Origin: Plantago ovata
Lineage: Eukaryota; Streptophyta; Magnoliopsida; Lamiales; Plantaginaceae
Length of the DNA: 64,000 nt
NCBI GenBank assembly: GCA_028274465.1
Contig: CM051455.1
Coordinates: 118,829,547-118,893,546, forward strand
Direction of reading: 5' to 3'
In this document: positions 1 through 11,861 of the stretch, piece after piece
Layout of the letters: the number at the start of each line of letters is the position of its first letter
How positions within the stretch are numbered: the stretch's first letter is position 1
Notes under the pieces: model-generated
What the model saw: the letters and a program-made list of their open reading frames with translations, nothing else
Databases searched by the model: none
Told to the model about the DNA's origin: nothing
Translations under genes and position numbers: made by a program

Positions 1-1133
1 TCTTCTCCAGAATCCACCTCGAGGATTCCTACCGTCTTGTCCGTAGCTAACTTCTTGAGTACCAAACTCCGTAGCAAAGGCTTCTTCTTCGCCTCCTCGA
101 GCCCAGTTGCCATCGTCGTATGCCAACTCCGATCTACACATATGAGCTCCATGCCCATAGTTCTTGCATATTCGGCATACTTCGTTCGAAACAGTTGTTC
201 CGGTGGCGCTCTTGAGGACTTGCTTCAATTCGTTGGTAAAGCACTCGAATTGATCCCCATTCCCCCTGTACATAGGGGCTTCTTGAGTCGGTGGAGCTTC
301 AGGTCCACGTCTCCTAACCATTGCTCTTGGGTCCTTGAACTGCGAACCCTTAGCAAGCCTTTCGAAAACTGCCCAGACGGCTTCTGCGGTTTCCTCCCAA
401 ATATTGCCTCGGCATTGGAAATCCACCACTTGTTGGTTCTCGAAGGTTAGTCCATTGTAGAAGTGTTGGACTAGGTCGGAGAGTTCAAAACCATGGTGAG
501 GGCACTTGTTCGTGAGATCTTGGAACCTCTCGAACGCGGTGTAGATGGTCTCATCATAGTCCTGCTTGAATCCAGTGATTTGCGCCTTGAGCGCGGTAGT
601 CAGAGTGTGTGGGAAGTATTTTTCCATGAAAGCTGAAAAAACCTTTTCCCAAGTGTCCAGCGAGCCGGCTGGTAGAGAACTCAGCCATGACTTGGCTCTG
701 TCGCCAAGTCCCATTGCAAAAACCTTCATTCTCAACTCATCCGTTGTTATGTCAGCTCCGGGTCGTGGGAGTTGGTTGACGAAATCATCGATATCGTTCA
801 AATACCCCATCACATCTTCCCTTGATAAGCCAAGAACCTCGGAAGTTGTTGGAATGTGTGGTTCTTGATTTCCAGATCTCGGGTTACGGGCGAAAGAACA
901 ATCGCCGGTCCCCTCATACGATCCTTGGTGGGTTGTACCCATGCCTTCAGTGGTCTAGCTTCTACCATTCCGTCGATTTCCTTGAATAGACTAATTAGAG
1001 ATTCAGAGAAATGAGTTTCCTCTATTTCCTCTAGTTCACGCCTTTCAAGTAGTCGCCTTCTCTGGTGGTAGACTCTATCGATCTCAGCAATTGAATTATG
1101 AAGCGGTGTTCCTGCAGAACGTGTATGCGGCAT
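1..1133 (-). pseudogene. gag: A0 gag remnant
   Basis: Minus-strand coding similarity to the gag of A1 and A2. It starts with a conserved MPHTRSAGTPL-type N-terminus at 1133 and proceeds through the retrotransposon gag domain (core motif around GDRAKSWLSSLPAGS, W..VF.AF..KYFP) into the arginine/glycine-rich tail with a CCHC-like knuckle near 100-180. Gag would form the virus-like particle and bind element RNA. It is fossil and broken in a few places. Plus-strand frames here are shadows. Confidence 0.8.
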
Positions 1134-1273
1134 ACACTATCTGTGACAGACTAGAAGAGGTGATTAGAAACAAATAGGAAAACAGAGAGAGATTAAAAAG
1201 GAAAACTAAAACTAAAAGAAATAGGAATCTAAAGCTGTAAATAAAAACAAATTAAATAGAAAAAAGGAGTATA

Positions 1274-1292
1274 GTCCCCGGCAACGGCGCCA
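1274..1292 (-). other. Primer-binding site, tRNA-Asp type (A0)
   Basis: On the minus strand the sequence TGGCGCCGTTGCCGGGGAC lies 3 bases inside the LTR end. It is complementary to the 3' end of plant tRNA-Asp (ending CCCCGGCAACGGCGCCA), the primer used by Athila-type Ty3/gypsy elements. Confidence 0.9.
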
Positions 1293-1295
1293 ATT

Positions 1296-2565
1296 TGATG
1301 AAACGTTGTCAGGGTTCAATCAAATAAATTTGTAATTTAGCCAAAGGCAATCCACAACTACAACGAAAACCGTAGTGTAGCAGCAGAATGACTCGACTGT
1401 CGTTCTCTCAGCACTATAACTAGCTTTATCTATTAAATAAGAAAATATAAAACAACAAATAAAAAGCAATAGGGGGTTTTCAAGCAGATAATGGAGGTTG
1501 GTGATAGTATGGTCCTTCTTAACATAATGGGTCGATAATCATGCATAAATTCCTCGGTCTTGCATAGAGATCTTTGAATGAATCTTGGGTCCTGTTGTAA
1601 GTATTGTGCACTACGAAGATAGTAAGGGTCTGTCCTGTCAACAACTAACGTCCTATTGTGTTCCGTAATCATTCAACACTACGAAGATAATTAAGTCTGT
1701 TTGGCCGACAAGTGTCCTGGTGTGCATAATGATCAATACAACATACGAGAATTTTGGTGTTCAACTCATCAACGAAATAAAGCAATGACACGGAGTATAA
1801 TGCGCGATACAGCCATTAGCATGATTATCTTCCCTCGCTAAGAATTCACATACTACCACCAATGATAAATTTAGCTACTCATAATGTGCATGCAATCAAT
1901 AGCAATCATAGAAGAAAACATATTGAAAGAATATATAAAATAAGTAGATAAAAGTTGTAAGATACAAAGTTACCGAAGGTTGTCAATCTCCGGATGATTG
2001 TGATCCTACGCGCTCCAATCTGCTATGAAAAAGTATCCCCTAAGCTATGGAACTCCCAGGACAGGCCCCAGGAAGTTCCTACCTAAAACTATAGAGAGAG
2101 GTGAGAAAGAAGGCTTGGAAAGATCTCAATTTCGGAGAGAAAACTCGCAACTATATATAGGCCCGAAAAACTTGTGGGGCGGTTCGCCCGAGAGCTGGGG
2201 CGGTTCGCCCCCCAGTATTTCGCGGAATTTCCGTGTTTTTCGACGCGGATTTGGATTTCTTCACCTTTTCGAACTCGGTTTCAGACTTCTAATGGCCTTC
2301 TAACCTCCAGATTCGGCCCCTAGACTCCAAATCCTATCCGGAAACCTTCAGATACTCCAAATATGCTTCTGGAACACCAATTCCTTGTAGACTTTAATAT
2401 AATTGCCCGTAAATTCCGAATTTCAACCAAAACCTGTAAAATAAAATCTAAAAGGAAACGTGACACTATCTAATAAAATGTACTAAAATATAGCTAAATT
2501 AACATAGAGGATAGCTAAAATAGGTGAAAAATACTTGAATGAAAGTGTAAAATACACGTTCATCA
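1296..2565 (-). repeat. A0 5' LTR (1.27 kb)
   Basis: Begins TGATGAA and ends TTCATCA, the inverted terminal bases shared with all A/B/X LTRs in the window. It carries the family promoter (TATA at 2152-2159 on the minus strand) and the paired GC palindromes just upstream of it. No protein is coded here; the small ORFs across it are chance. Confidence 0.9.
2152..2211 (-). promoter_or_regulatory. A0 LTR promoter: TATA box with two GC palindromes
   Basis: TATATATA at 2152-2159. Upstream on the minus strand lie two copies of the palindrome GGGGCGAACCGCCCC (about 2176-2190 and 2197-2211). The same arrangement recurs in every A, B and X LTR in the window, so it is probably the core promoter. Confidence 0.6.
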
Positions 2566-2708
2566 TGACCCACTGGGAAGTTCCCAGTGCGCGCACGAGT
2601 GAGGACAAAGTGCGCGGATTAGAACCCGTGTTGATCTGTGGGGCCAGCATATCACCCCGGAGAGCGCCCATGAGTAACCACGCCGGCCGGATTGGTCGGG
2701 TCATTACA
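2566..2708 (-). repeat. E 3' LTR, first 143 bases
   Basis: On the minus strand it begins TGTAATGACCCGACC right after a purine-rich tract and continues until the A0 insertion. The CACTTTGTCCTCACTCGTGC-type stretch is a common plant gypsy LTR sequence. The rest of this LTR is beyond A0, outside the window. Confidence 0.7.
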
Positions 2709-3640
2709 TTAGTATTCTCCCCCTTGACTTTTCTCTCTTTGCGTCGAGCATGTCTAGCTCGAAAGCACAGATGTTGCTGTTTTCTACGGGTTGTACTCCT
2801 TGACTCGAAGGGTCTCGACGGCGATTTCGCATGGGATTACTCCTCGGACCCATACACCATGCAAAAAGGTGTTCTTGTGTTGTCGTCCTTTGTGTTGTTC
2901 TATAGGCCCACAGAACTCCGTGCAACTCGTATGCCCAATCTGCTTTTGAGGGACCCAATGCTTTTCGAGGTTTTCAATGATGGTTCGGTTGGTGACCTCT
3001 GTTTCTCCATTGGCTTGGGGGTGGACGATAGATGTGAAACTTTGCTTGATACCCAGCTCGATGTACCATGCTCTTATCTTTTTTCTTGTGAACTGAGTAC
3101 CGTTGTCCGACACGATAACTGTGGGGAGGCCGAAACGGCAAATGATGTTCCTCCACATGAAACTCTTGACGACTCCTTCAGTGATTTTCTCTACGGCTTC
3201 GGCTTCGACCCACTTGGAAACCTATACGATTGCGACAATTAAGAATTTCTTTTGATTTGTCGAGGTGGGGAGCTTTCCCACGATGTCTATACCCCATCTA
3301 TCGAAGGGGCAGGAAACAAGGGTTGCAATCATTGGTTCTCCTGAGGCTGAGCTGTTTCGAGCGAATCACTGGCATTCGTCGCACTTTTTCGATCGGGCCT
3401 TTTGAATCGGGGATAAGTGTTGGCCAATAAAACCCTTGTCGACGGATTTTTTGGGCTAGAGTTCTCCCACCTGAATGGTTGCCGCAACTTCCCACGTGTA
3501 CCTCTTCTAGGATGGTTCGAGCTTCTTCCTCGTCGACGCATTTTAGGTGGGGGCCGTCGACAGACCTTTTGTACAGGTTGACCCATCCTAGAGAAAACCT
3601 TGCACTCTTCGACGTAGCCTGCTGGCTTCGTTTCCATCCG
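2704..3640 (-). pseudogene. pol: E integrase remnant
   Basis: Minus-strand similarity to Ty3/gypsy integrase. A zinc-binding end (QGFYWPTL and preceding histidines, about 3298-3500) is followed by the catalytic core with VSDNGTQF (near 3090-3110) and a C-terminal stretch with WAYRTTQRTTT (near 2900), typical of plant Tat/gypsy integrases. It would have joined element DNA into the chromosome. It is broken in several places; plus-strand frames across it, including a 235-codon one, are shadows. Confidence 0.85.
2709..2728 (-). other. E polypurine tract
   Basis: Minus strand AAGTCAAGGGGGAGAATAC immediately before the LTR start; the position and purine run fit a plus-strand primer site. Confidence 0.7.
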
Positions 3641-3930
3641 TTGGGATCCTCCCTTGCTTAAATCTCTGCAAAAATAGGTTTGAGGTGAGTAGGTGTCCCG
3701 GATTGGGGGAACGTGTTATAGTTGGGGGTTTTCCACCCCCTGATTGGTTTCGAAGAAACAGTCATGTATACCTTGATGTCTGTTAACCATTTGTGGTTGC
3801 CATCAAGAGTGTTGACTTCGATTCCTCTCTTCCTTTTGAGGTTATTGTCCCCAATGGCGGGTCTTTGGACCGTCATGAGAGTGACCTGTTGTGGAGTCAT
3901 AGAAAATTTGACTATTTGTAGATTCTCTCT
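3640..3930. other. Spacer between the second RNase H and integrase of E
   Basis: Decayed pol linker of element E. I see no conserved domain, RNA gene or separate insertion in it. Confidence 0.4.
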
Positions 3931-5175
3931 TCACGAATCGTGTTTTTTTTTTTTACGAAATCGTACCTGTCGAGTGGTTATGTTTTGTGATGAGCTTCCG
4001 AATCTTGCTATCCTGTCAGCTACCTTGTTGAGGCTTCGAGGGATCTGTGTGATTGCAACACTTTGGAACTTGGCTGTCATGGCTTGAAGTTCTGCCAGGT
4101 AGAGCTTCATTGGTTCTTCCTTTGCTTCGAACACCCCCGCATGCTGTTAGGCTACTAGCTGCGAATCAGTGTGGACGAGCACGTGCTTCGCTCCCCCCTC
4201 AAGAGAGAGTCGAAGTCCGATGAGGATGGCCTCGTACTCTACTTCGTTGTTTGTGGCTAGGAAGGCTAATCGAACGGCAAAATCCATTTTGATACCTTCG
4301 GGGTCCGACATGTGTATTCCGACTCCTCTCTGCCTCTAGTGGAAGATCCGTCCACGTAAATTTCATGTCGAGCTTCAAGGTTCTCTCTCTTTTCTGCTTC
4401 CCCGAGTGTTAGTACGAGGTTGACTTCCTCTTTGACTCTTAGGAAGAAATCGTCTATGACTTGGGGTTTTTTGGAATGGGGGCTCGGAATTCGAGGGAGT
4501 ACTCCATGAGCTCGATCGACCACTTCACCAATCTCCCCGATAGGTCTGGTGTACCTAAGATTCTCTTTAGGGGATATGATGTGAGAACCACGATGTCGTG
4601 CGCTTGGAAGTATGGCTTGAGACGTCTCGAGGCTAGTATGACACTATACGCGAACTTTTCAATGTCGAGGTAATTGACTTTGGCCTTTGTGAAGACTTTG
4701 CTCAAGTAGTAGATGGGGTGTTGTTGGTCGTGTTCTATGCGTACTAGCACCGAGCTAACGACTTCGTGGGGGAAGTGGCCACATGCAGGTATAGGACTTC
4801 GCCAGCTTGGGGCTTCGAGAGCAAGGGTGGTTTCGACAGGTGGTCCTTGAGCTCCGCTAGGGCTTTTTCGCTTTCTTCTACCCACTCAAAATGCTTGGCG
4901 CTTTTTAGAACTTTGAAGAAAGGCAAGCTTTTTTCTCCTGACCTTGCTATGAAACGACTTAGGGCGATGACTCGACCAACTAGCTTCTGAACTTCGTTGA
5001 TGTTTCGAGGACTAGGAAAGTCGATCACCACCTTCGATGCCTCGTTGGGTGACCATATAGCCAAGAAACTTTACCCCCTTTACTCTGAAGGCGCACTTGG
5101 CTGGATTGAGTTTCATACCAAATTTCCTCAGTATCTCGAAACATCTTCTCAAGTTCGTCACGTTGTCTTGAGTTT
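3931..5175 (-). pseudogene. pol: E reverse transcriptase end and two RNase H domains
   Basis: Reading on the minus strand from 5175: the RT connection with KLNPAKCAF and KFLGYMVTQRGIE (about 5020-5130); the plant gypsy linker LSRFIARSGEKSLPFFKVLK (about 4890-4950); RNase H with HPIYYLSKVF and YPLKRIL (about 4560-4740); then a second RNase H starting EIYVDGSST (about 4340) and ending near IPRSLNKVADRIARF (about 3990-4050). The second domain is the kind found only in the Tat branch. RT copies the element RNA and RNase H removes it. It is broken in several places, and the N-terminal half of RT is lost beyond the C0 insertion. Confidence 0.85.
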
Positions 5176-5867
5176 TGTTGGTCCCTTTAGACAACAAGTA
5201 GAGACTAGAGGGGGGGGGGTGAATAGTCTCTAAAACTTTTTCGTCGTCTAAAACTTTCTCAACAAGGAGCTTTTACTTTTCAGTAAAGAGCTTATGCTGA
5301 TACTTAACACAAATTTCTCAGCAAGGTACTTAATACTTTTTCAGTAGTAAGTTTTGCTAATACTTAAATAATCAGAGAACGGAAGTCTTTTGAAATTAAG
5401 TGCTTTTGATAAAACAACTACTCAGCAGGTTTAATCAAACCAAGTTAAAACACGCCTGGCGAGTAAAGGGTTTTAGAAAGAACCTGCAGTAAATAAGATA
5501 AAGCTTTGCTGAAAGTAAATGCAGTAAGTAAATCACACAAACACTTTTATATTGATATCTGAGGGTGGCGTAATCCCTCAACTAGTCCACTTTGTCCTTG
5601 CTAGGACTGAATTCACTAAGATAGATGATGAGATTCCTTACAACACCTAATCAACTAGAATTCCAGAAACCAAAGCGCCCTTGCTTTGTTTCCAACCTAA
5701 CCAGAGAACTATAACCTTGTTCTCCACCAAACTTGGGACACTTATCAGCAAGTTCTTGCTTGATTAGTTCGCCCTGAATTTCACGCATGTAAAAGGGTGT
5801 TTTATCAGTTAGAGAAGTTTTGCGTGAAGATCACTTATGAGATTAACTTTTCAGCTAATACCAAACA
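5176..5867 (-). repeat. C0: Sirevirus-like LTR, first 692 bases, inserted in E
   Basis: Starts TGTTGGTCCCTTTAGACAAC and has the G-run plus GTGAATAGTC stretch of the C1/C2/solo LTRs, but with many differences, so it is an older relative. It interrupts E at 5176 and is interrupted in turn by D0 at 5868. The rest of it, and whether it belongs to a whole element, lies outside the window. No coding capacity is seen. Confidence 0.75.
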
Positions 5868-7950
5868 TGATAGTGTATATGTCCTAGAGACAGTCTTTAT
5901 TAAGGGCATACAACCCTTATTAAGGGCATATATGTACTATTACACAGGCCAACGTAATATAATATATGTTTGTTTGACTATTGAGGATCGCTTTCATATT
6001 TATATTCATATCTCTATTCCTGTCTGTATTGATATCAAACATGTCCCCTCGGATAGATGACCGATCACATAGATAGTGGGAGCTATGTGAGTTATCATCT
6101 ATCCCAAACTCTCCCTAGTCGAGAATCATCTCGGATGTAGGGGTCTGAATGAACCAGGTGAGACTAGTATGCGTGGAGGTTATACTTGTTAGAGCAAGTG
6201 TGAGCCGATCCCACGGCCACGGAACGGATTGTTAGACAATCTAGAAACGTTACCATAACTCCGCATAGTTGTTCGAAGGGTGATTACCGAACAATGGAAG
6301 TGCCCACCGGAAACTCCCATCGATGTATACTCTACACCGAAGTGTCTATGGGAACCGGAAAGTTGTCGAAGTGATGCCAGTCGTCCTTTGGACTTACAGG
6401 ACTTTATCATCATATTTGTTGCCCCATATCCTTGGTGGACCCGTCGATGTCAGCTCTGAATAAGCATTTGACCCAAGACACGATCCAGGATTATGGCTAC
6501 ATACAAATGGGGGTGATAAGTGATTCTGTGAAGGATTCATCTCTCACGTGTAGCACAGGAGAGAACTGCTCATAGTCGTTCATAGATGTGATTGGTTAAA
6601 CCGCTGGCCAGCGTATCAATATTATTATGATAGTCATAATAGATATTGGATTCACCAAGCAACTCACTGAAGACGCCCCGTGGATGTATTATTGGGATAG
6701 ACACATCATCGATCCTAGATGCATTCGAGTCAGTCAGATGAAGGGACGTTACCATCGCCGCATTGAGCGCAACAGACTTCACAATGAAAGGGTTTGCTTT
6801 GAGAAACCTCTCAAACGTCCTCATGTATTAATATTGCAAATGGAACCGTCTAGGAATTCCATGTTGCCTAGTGTAGCCCTTGCTTAATACAATGAGGCCC
6901 TATGGGTTACACTATGTGGTGATTCAGCTTATCCGAATATCCTTGAAGATGGAATCGCAATTAATCTAGAATTAATTGTGATTGATGAATTATAATTGAT
7001 TTGGAATTAATTATAATTATTTGTGGCTCAATTAATAATTTGGAATTATTGATTGAATTGATTGATTAATTGTATCTTATGTAAATACAATTAAAGATTA
7101 TATATTAGAAATATAATAGAGGTTTGATTTGAAAGGATATATTCATTTAGAATTAATATATGCACATGGGCAAAATCTACTTAGAGTTTGAATTGTCTTC
7201 GAATTATGAGTGGGTCCCAAAATTGGGACCCGCATACCCCCCATGGCCGGCCGCGTGTAGTAGTAGTATGGGAGGGAGTTTCGACTCCTTCCCTTATTAG
7301 AAGTCAAGGGTTAAGTTAGATTTTCCTAATTGAGTTCTAATTTAATTGGGAATGAATCTAGACTTAAATTGGTTTTCTTGTGCAATAAGAATTAGAGTTC
7401 TTATTTCTTTATGAAGTCTAAAAGAATCTTCTTTAGGCTTCTATTGACTACTATATAAGTAGGTCATTAGAGAGCTTTTTCAATGCCGAATTCTTAGAGA
7501 ATTATTCTACCTTTCTTAGAGAAAATGAAAAGCTCTCCCCTACCTCAATACCCTAGCCGTGCGCGCCACTTTCCACCGGAGGAAAATTGCCGCCCCATCT
7601 TCTTGGCCACATAAAGAATATCATAGCATTCTTTTTGATAAGCTGCTCATCCGTCGATACCAAGGTTGAGGTTCAAAGAACTGGAAACTAACTTTTATTG
7701 TCTTGCAGATAATCAAAGTATTGCAGATATCTTCGACTTCGACAAAGGAGAAGATTCATCGGACTATTACGAAGACTTCATCGATTGGCATATCGATTCA
7801 ATACCTATTCTTGCTTTTGGAGTATTGTAAGTCTTCTAATTAATGTGTTTATTATATACGTTATATGCATGATCAATTAACCTGCATGTTAAGAAAATTT
7901 TGAAATTCCGCTGCGTACCCTAGGGGTAACTCTGACCATATTTTCTTACA
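5868..7950 (+). repeat. D0 5' LTR (2.08 kb)
   Basis: Begins TGATAGTGTATATGTCC and ends TTTTCTTACA, like the two LTRs of D. The short ORFs at 5797-6060 and 6189-6887 are non-coding chance frames; their equivalents recur in the D LTRs only because the LTRs are homologous. Confidence 0.9.
7452..7459 (+). promoter_or_regulatory. D0 LTR TATA-like box
   Basis: TATATAAG at the position equivalent to TATATATA in both D LTRs (42670 and 50641). Confidence 0.5.
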
Positions 7951-7951
7951 G

Positions 7952-7963
7952 TAGTATCAGAGC
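7952..7963 (+). other. D0 primer-binding site, initiator tRNA-Met type
   Basis: TAGTATCAGAGC one base after the LTR. It is one base off the TGGTATCAGAGC typical of plant Ty1/copia elements and present in D at 43161. Confidence 0.8.
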
Positions 7964-8110
7964 GAGGTTAATTGATTACGTATATATGTTATGTGATTAT
8001 GTAGTTTATGTGGATGCAATTGATTCTATAATTAATTCGATTTTCGAAAGTTTTGTTTTTATATAAATTTAGAATTTATAATTTTTTTAAAAAAAAGGAA
8101 ATTTATGTAT

Positions 8111-8375
<265 letters not shown>

Positions 8376-8878
8376 CCGTATATTATTATATATATTTATT
8401 TAATTTTTTCGGGTTGGATCCAAATTGAATTTTTGGAAATTTTGAGGATTGAATTTTATATTTGGAATATAAATATGATTTAATTGTAATTATTATTAAC
8501 TAGAGGGGTTAAATTTAATTAGTATTAAGTTGAGGGGCTTATTTGTGATTTATCAATTTATTGTTTATTACAAATAAGTCTTTCTACTTTTGAATTTTGA
8601 ATTTAACACCTCCAAGGTTTGGAGAATTACAATTTAGTCCTTCGGGTTTTCGAAAATTGCTACCGGGTCAATAGAATTTTCGATTTTTCAATCTAGTCCA
8701 AATTTTCAATTTTTCATAGAGATTATAAGTATGGGATTATAATTTTCATAATGAAATTATGAAGTCATTTGGCATCCACATAGGCTACTACTTGTTTGTT
8801 TGCTCGATATGCTATTGTTTGACAATGCATGTTTAAATACCACGTATTTTACTTTCCGTTCGATCGCTATGCATGCGA

Positions 8879-9044
8879 GGGTAGGCGGCGCCCTCTTATT
8901 TGTCGGACCGCATATTTTTATGTATGGGTAGGCAGCGCCAATTATGTGCTTGACCGCGTTTAGAACTAGAATGGATAGGCGGCATCCATTACGTGTAGAC
9001 CGCTCATGCATGATGGGTAGGCGGCGCCCTTATTGTTTGTAGAT
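8879..9044 (+). repeat. Four-unit tandem repeat in the D0 leader
   Basis: Units starting at 8879, 8926, 8973 and 9014, spaced 41-48 bases, each beginning GGGTAGGCGGCGCCC or a variant (unit three GGATAGGCGGCATCC). Units one to three end in GACCGC; unit four ends at TGTAGAT. Also present in D at 44139-44303. Confidence 0.75.
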
Positions 9045-10320
9045 TGATGAACCAGAATTTGTCGGATTCCAACTGATCAAATAAATTTGTAATTAGCCAA
9101 AGGCAATCCACAACTACAACGAAAAACCGTAGTGTAGCAGTAGAATGACTCGAGTGTCGTTCTCTCAGGACTATAACTAGCTTTATCAAATCTAATTTAG
9201 AATATAAAAACAGCAAACAGATAGCAAAGGGGTTTCTAGCAGATAATGGAGATTGGTGATAGTATGGTCCTTCTTAGCATAACGGGTCGATAATCATGCA
9301 TAAATTCCACGGTCTTGCATAGAGATCTTTGAATCAATCTAGTGTCCTGTTGCAAATATTAAGCACTACGAAGATAATTGGTCTGACAAGTCAATCACTA
9401 TTGTCCTAATGTGTTCCGTAATTATTCAACACTACAAAAATAAACTCGCACACAGGTCGACAAGTGTCCAATTGTGCATAATAAATAATACAACATACGA
9501 GAATTTAGGTTGTGCCTGATCAACGAAATAAAGCAATGACACGGAGTATAATGCGCGATATAGCCATTAGCATGATTATCTTCCCTTCGCTAAGAATTCA
9601 CATACTACCACCAACGATAAGTTTAGCTACTCATAATAGACATGCAATCAACAGAAATCATAGAAGAAAACATGTTGAAAGAATATAATAAAATAAGTAG
9701 AATAAAACTGTAAGATACAAAGTTACCGAAGGTTGTCAATCTCCGGATGATTGCGATCCTACGAGCTCCAAAATTCTATGAAAAAGTATCCCCTAAGCTA
9801 CAAAACTCCCAGGACAGGCCACGGGAAGTTCCTACCTAAAACTATAGAGAGAGGTGAGAGAGAAGGTTTGGAAAGATATGATTTTCGGAGAAAAACTGAG
9901 CACTATATATAGGCCCCGAAAAACCACGGGGCGGTTCGCCCTAGCCATGCGGCGGTTCGCCCCTGGGTATTTCTCGCGGAATTCCGCGTTTTCGACGCGT
10001 TTTTGGATTTCTTCCCCTTTTCAGACTCGGTTTTTTGACTTCTAGTAGCCTTCTAACCTCCAGATTCGGCCCCTAGACTTCAAATCCTATCCGGAAACCT
10101 TCAGATACTCCAAATAGGCTTCTGGAACACCAATTCCTTGTAAACTTCAATATAATTGCCCGGAAATCTTCGAATTTCAACCAAAACCTGTAAAATAAAA
10201 TCTAAAGGGAAACGTGACACTATTCTAATAAAATGTACTAAAATATAGCTAAATTAACATAGATGATAGCTAAAATAGGTGAAAAAGACTCGAATGAAAG
10301 TGTAAAATACACATTCATCA
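9045..10320 (-). repeat. A1 3' LTR (1.28 kb)
   Basis: TGATGAACC...ATTCATCA. TATA at 9904-9911 (minus strand), with GC palindromes at about 9928-9941 and 9951-9963. Pairs with 16611-17884. Confidence 0.93.
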
Positions 10321-10338
10321 AACTCCCAAAACCGAACC
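10321..10338 (-). other. A1 polypurine tract
   Basis: Minus strand GGTTCGGTTTTGGGAGTT directly before the 3' LTR; the same tract precedes the 3' LTR of B at 28588-28605. Confidence 0.85.
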
Positions 10339-11861
10339 TTTGCTTGTCCTCAAGCAACTAAGCTAAACTCTAATACAAAAAACATGCAAGACACAAAATG
10401 GAGTTTCATGCCAAATAAAATGAACTAATCTACTGAATCTACCAAAAAACATTTGAACAGAACCATATAAATCAAAGCATGAATATAGGTTGAAGAATAC
10501 CTCGATTGACTTATACACATCCACATAAGCACTTATGTAAAGACAGGATAGTCTCTCGTAACATTCTCTACCTGGACCTAGTCAGTGACGACGTAATGAT
10601 GCATGCTAAGATACGAATGGTTGCCCCGTGCCTATGAAACTGAGGACTTACTGCTGTTCCACCATGTTAAGACTTTCCCTCAAAAGAGGTCGAACCAGTA
10701 CTGGCTCTCATCAAACGAAGGAGGGTTCCCTATAAAAGATAACACTCCCCTATTCTACCCATCTCTCAAGTAAAGTCTTAAGCTATTCACCACTTCCTGA
10801 ATGGCAGGACGGGGGTGGTCTAGAACAGATGACACTTAAGACAAAAAAGATAAAAGATAAAAACATGATTACGAACATTACAAAAATGGAAAAGACTCAA
10901 CACTTTGCTAAACTGCTATTTGGCTTTTTTTTGGACCCTTGTTTGCTTTTTTAGGGTCTTTTCTTTTTTTCTTTCCAGATTCTTTTTTTCATCTTTCTTT
11001 TTCTCTTTTTTTTCTGGAATTTTTCTTTCTTTTTTTTCGATTTTTCTAGCCAGCAGTAGCATAACAAAAAGAGAAACAAAATGACTCACACGACTTCCCC
11101 AAACCTATTCGAAAGAATAGGTTGGAGCACAAAATTCTCGGAAAAGGAAAAATAAAATCACGATACGAAAAATGAAAAACAGAAACAAGTCTATGAAGGT
11201 GTAACCCCCTCCCCAAACCTATTCGGAAGAATAGGTTATAAACAAAGGATCACACAACCTCACACTACCTCCTTCCTAGGCATTTAGCAATCTCAAAGCA
11301 TGGTGAAGATTTGTTGCCTCTTAGGTACATAATTACTCGGGAAAACAACCATAAGACCCTAACATGCATCATCCTATTATAAAGGCCTTCGTGAACCGCA
11401 GTAGAGAAAACACCACTAAGTGATGTCGAGACTACCAAGCTTAACTAAGTGCAATACATAAATGTGACAAGCCAAGCGTGAAAAACGTCAAACAAATTCA
11501 TAGAGATGAAGCATACGATTAATGGCATAGTTGGTTGATCTACCCAATAAAAAAGTTCAAAAAATTCGGCAATAAACTCCATATAAAACATGCAAGACTA
11601 TCCTAGGATGAATGTAGTGAATGCATTGAATGAAACCTAAAAAATCTAAGAAAGCAGTAAACGTGCAAATGCAAATGCAAACAAAGAACAAGATACTAAT
11701 CAACACAAAGCCAAACAATACTTAACATCACGGTTCACATCCCATCCCCCTTACGATTCTTAAGCTAGCCCCCTAGCAAAAGAGAATGAGTAATAAGAAG
11801 TGATACTAGATGTTACCGAAAAGTTTGGCCTCGGTTGGCTGAGAGTGGACATGCGAAAGGA
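10339..11861 (-). other. A1 3' non-coding region
   Basis: About 1.5 kb with no supportable ORF. It contains a purine-rich tract on the element strand (about 10920-11045) and two near-identical 22-base hairpins (11102-11123, 11216-11237). The whole region is shared with B (27169-28587), although the genes upstream differ, which points to conserved RNA function or recent exchange. Confidence 0.75.
11102..11237 (-). repeat. Twin 22-base hairpins in the A1 3' region
   Basis: Perfect 9-base arms AACCTATTC / GAATAGGTT around a 4-base loop, at 11102-11123 and 11216-11237. The two loops differ (GAAA and GGAA on the plus strand) while the arms are identical. In the minus-strand sense of the element the inner (11216) hairpin is followed by TTTGGGGAGG... 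and the other by TTTGGGGAAG. Confidence 0.8.

Larger units (their letters stand above)
1..2565 (-). mobile_element. A0: Athila-like Ty3/gypsy element, 5' part (gag, PBS, 5' LTR)
   Basis: On the minus strand this reads 5' LTR (1296-2565), tRNA-Asp primer site (1274-1292), short leader, then gag running out of the window at base 1. It closely resembles A1 and A2 further right, so it is the same family of non-autonomous gag-protease elements. Its LTR edge at 2565 abuts the 3' LTR remnant of element E, so A0 inserted into E. The left end and second LTR are outside the window, so no target duplication can be checked. The gag part is broken in a few places. Its LTR is a little more divergent than those of A1/A2, suggesting an older or sister copy. 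Family assignment rests on PBS, gag type and LTR similarity. Confidence 0.85.
2566..5175 (-). mobile_element. E: Tat-type Ty3/gypsy remnant (RT, RNase H, second RNase H, integrase, 3' LTR end)
   Basis: Minus-strand pol order is reverse transcriptase end, RNase H, a second RNase H, then integrase, followed by a polypurine tract and the first 143 bases of the 3' LTR. The second RNase H between the first and the integrase is the mark of the Tat/Ogre/Retand branch. The element is cut at the right by a Sirevirus-like LTR (C0, 5176) and at the left by A0. It is heavily decayed, with roughly ten breaks, and is the oldest layer seen. No LTR pair is available for dating. Confidence 0.85.

Noticed and set aside
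2535-3242. 235-codon plus-strand ORF
   Set aside because: Antisense to recognisable minus-strand gypsy integrase and LTR sequence.
6570-6887. Small ORFs repeated in three copia LTRs (also near 41763 and 49736)
   Set aside because: They lie in LTR DNA without start context, differ between copies and have no domain.
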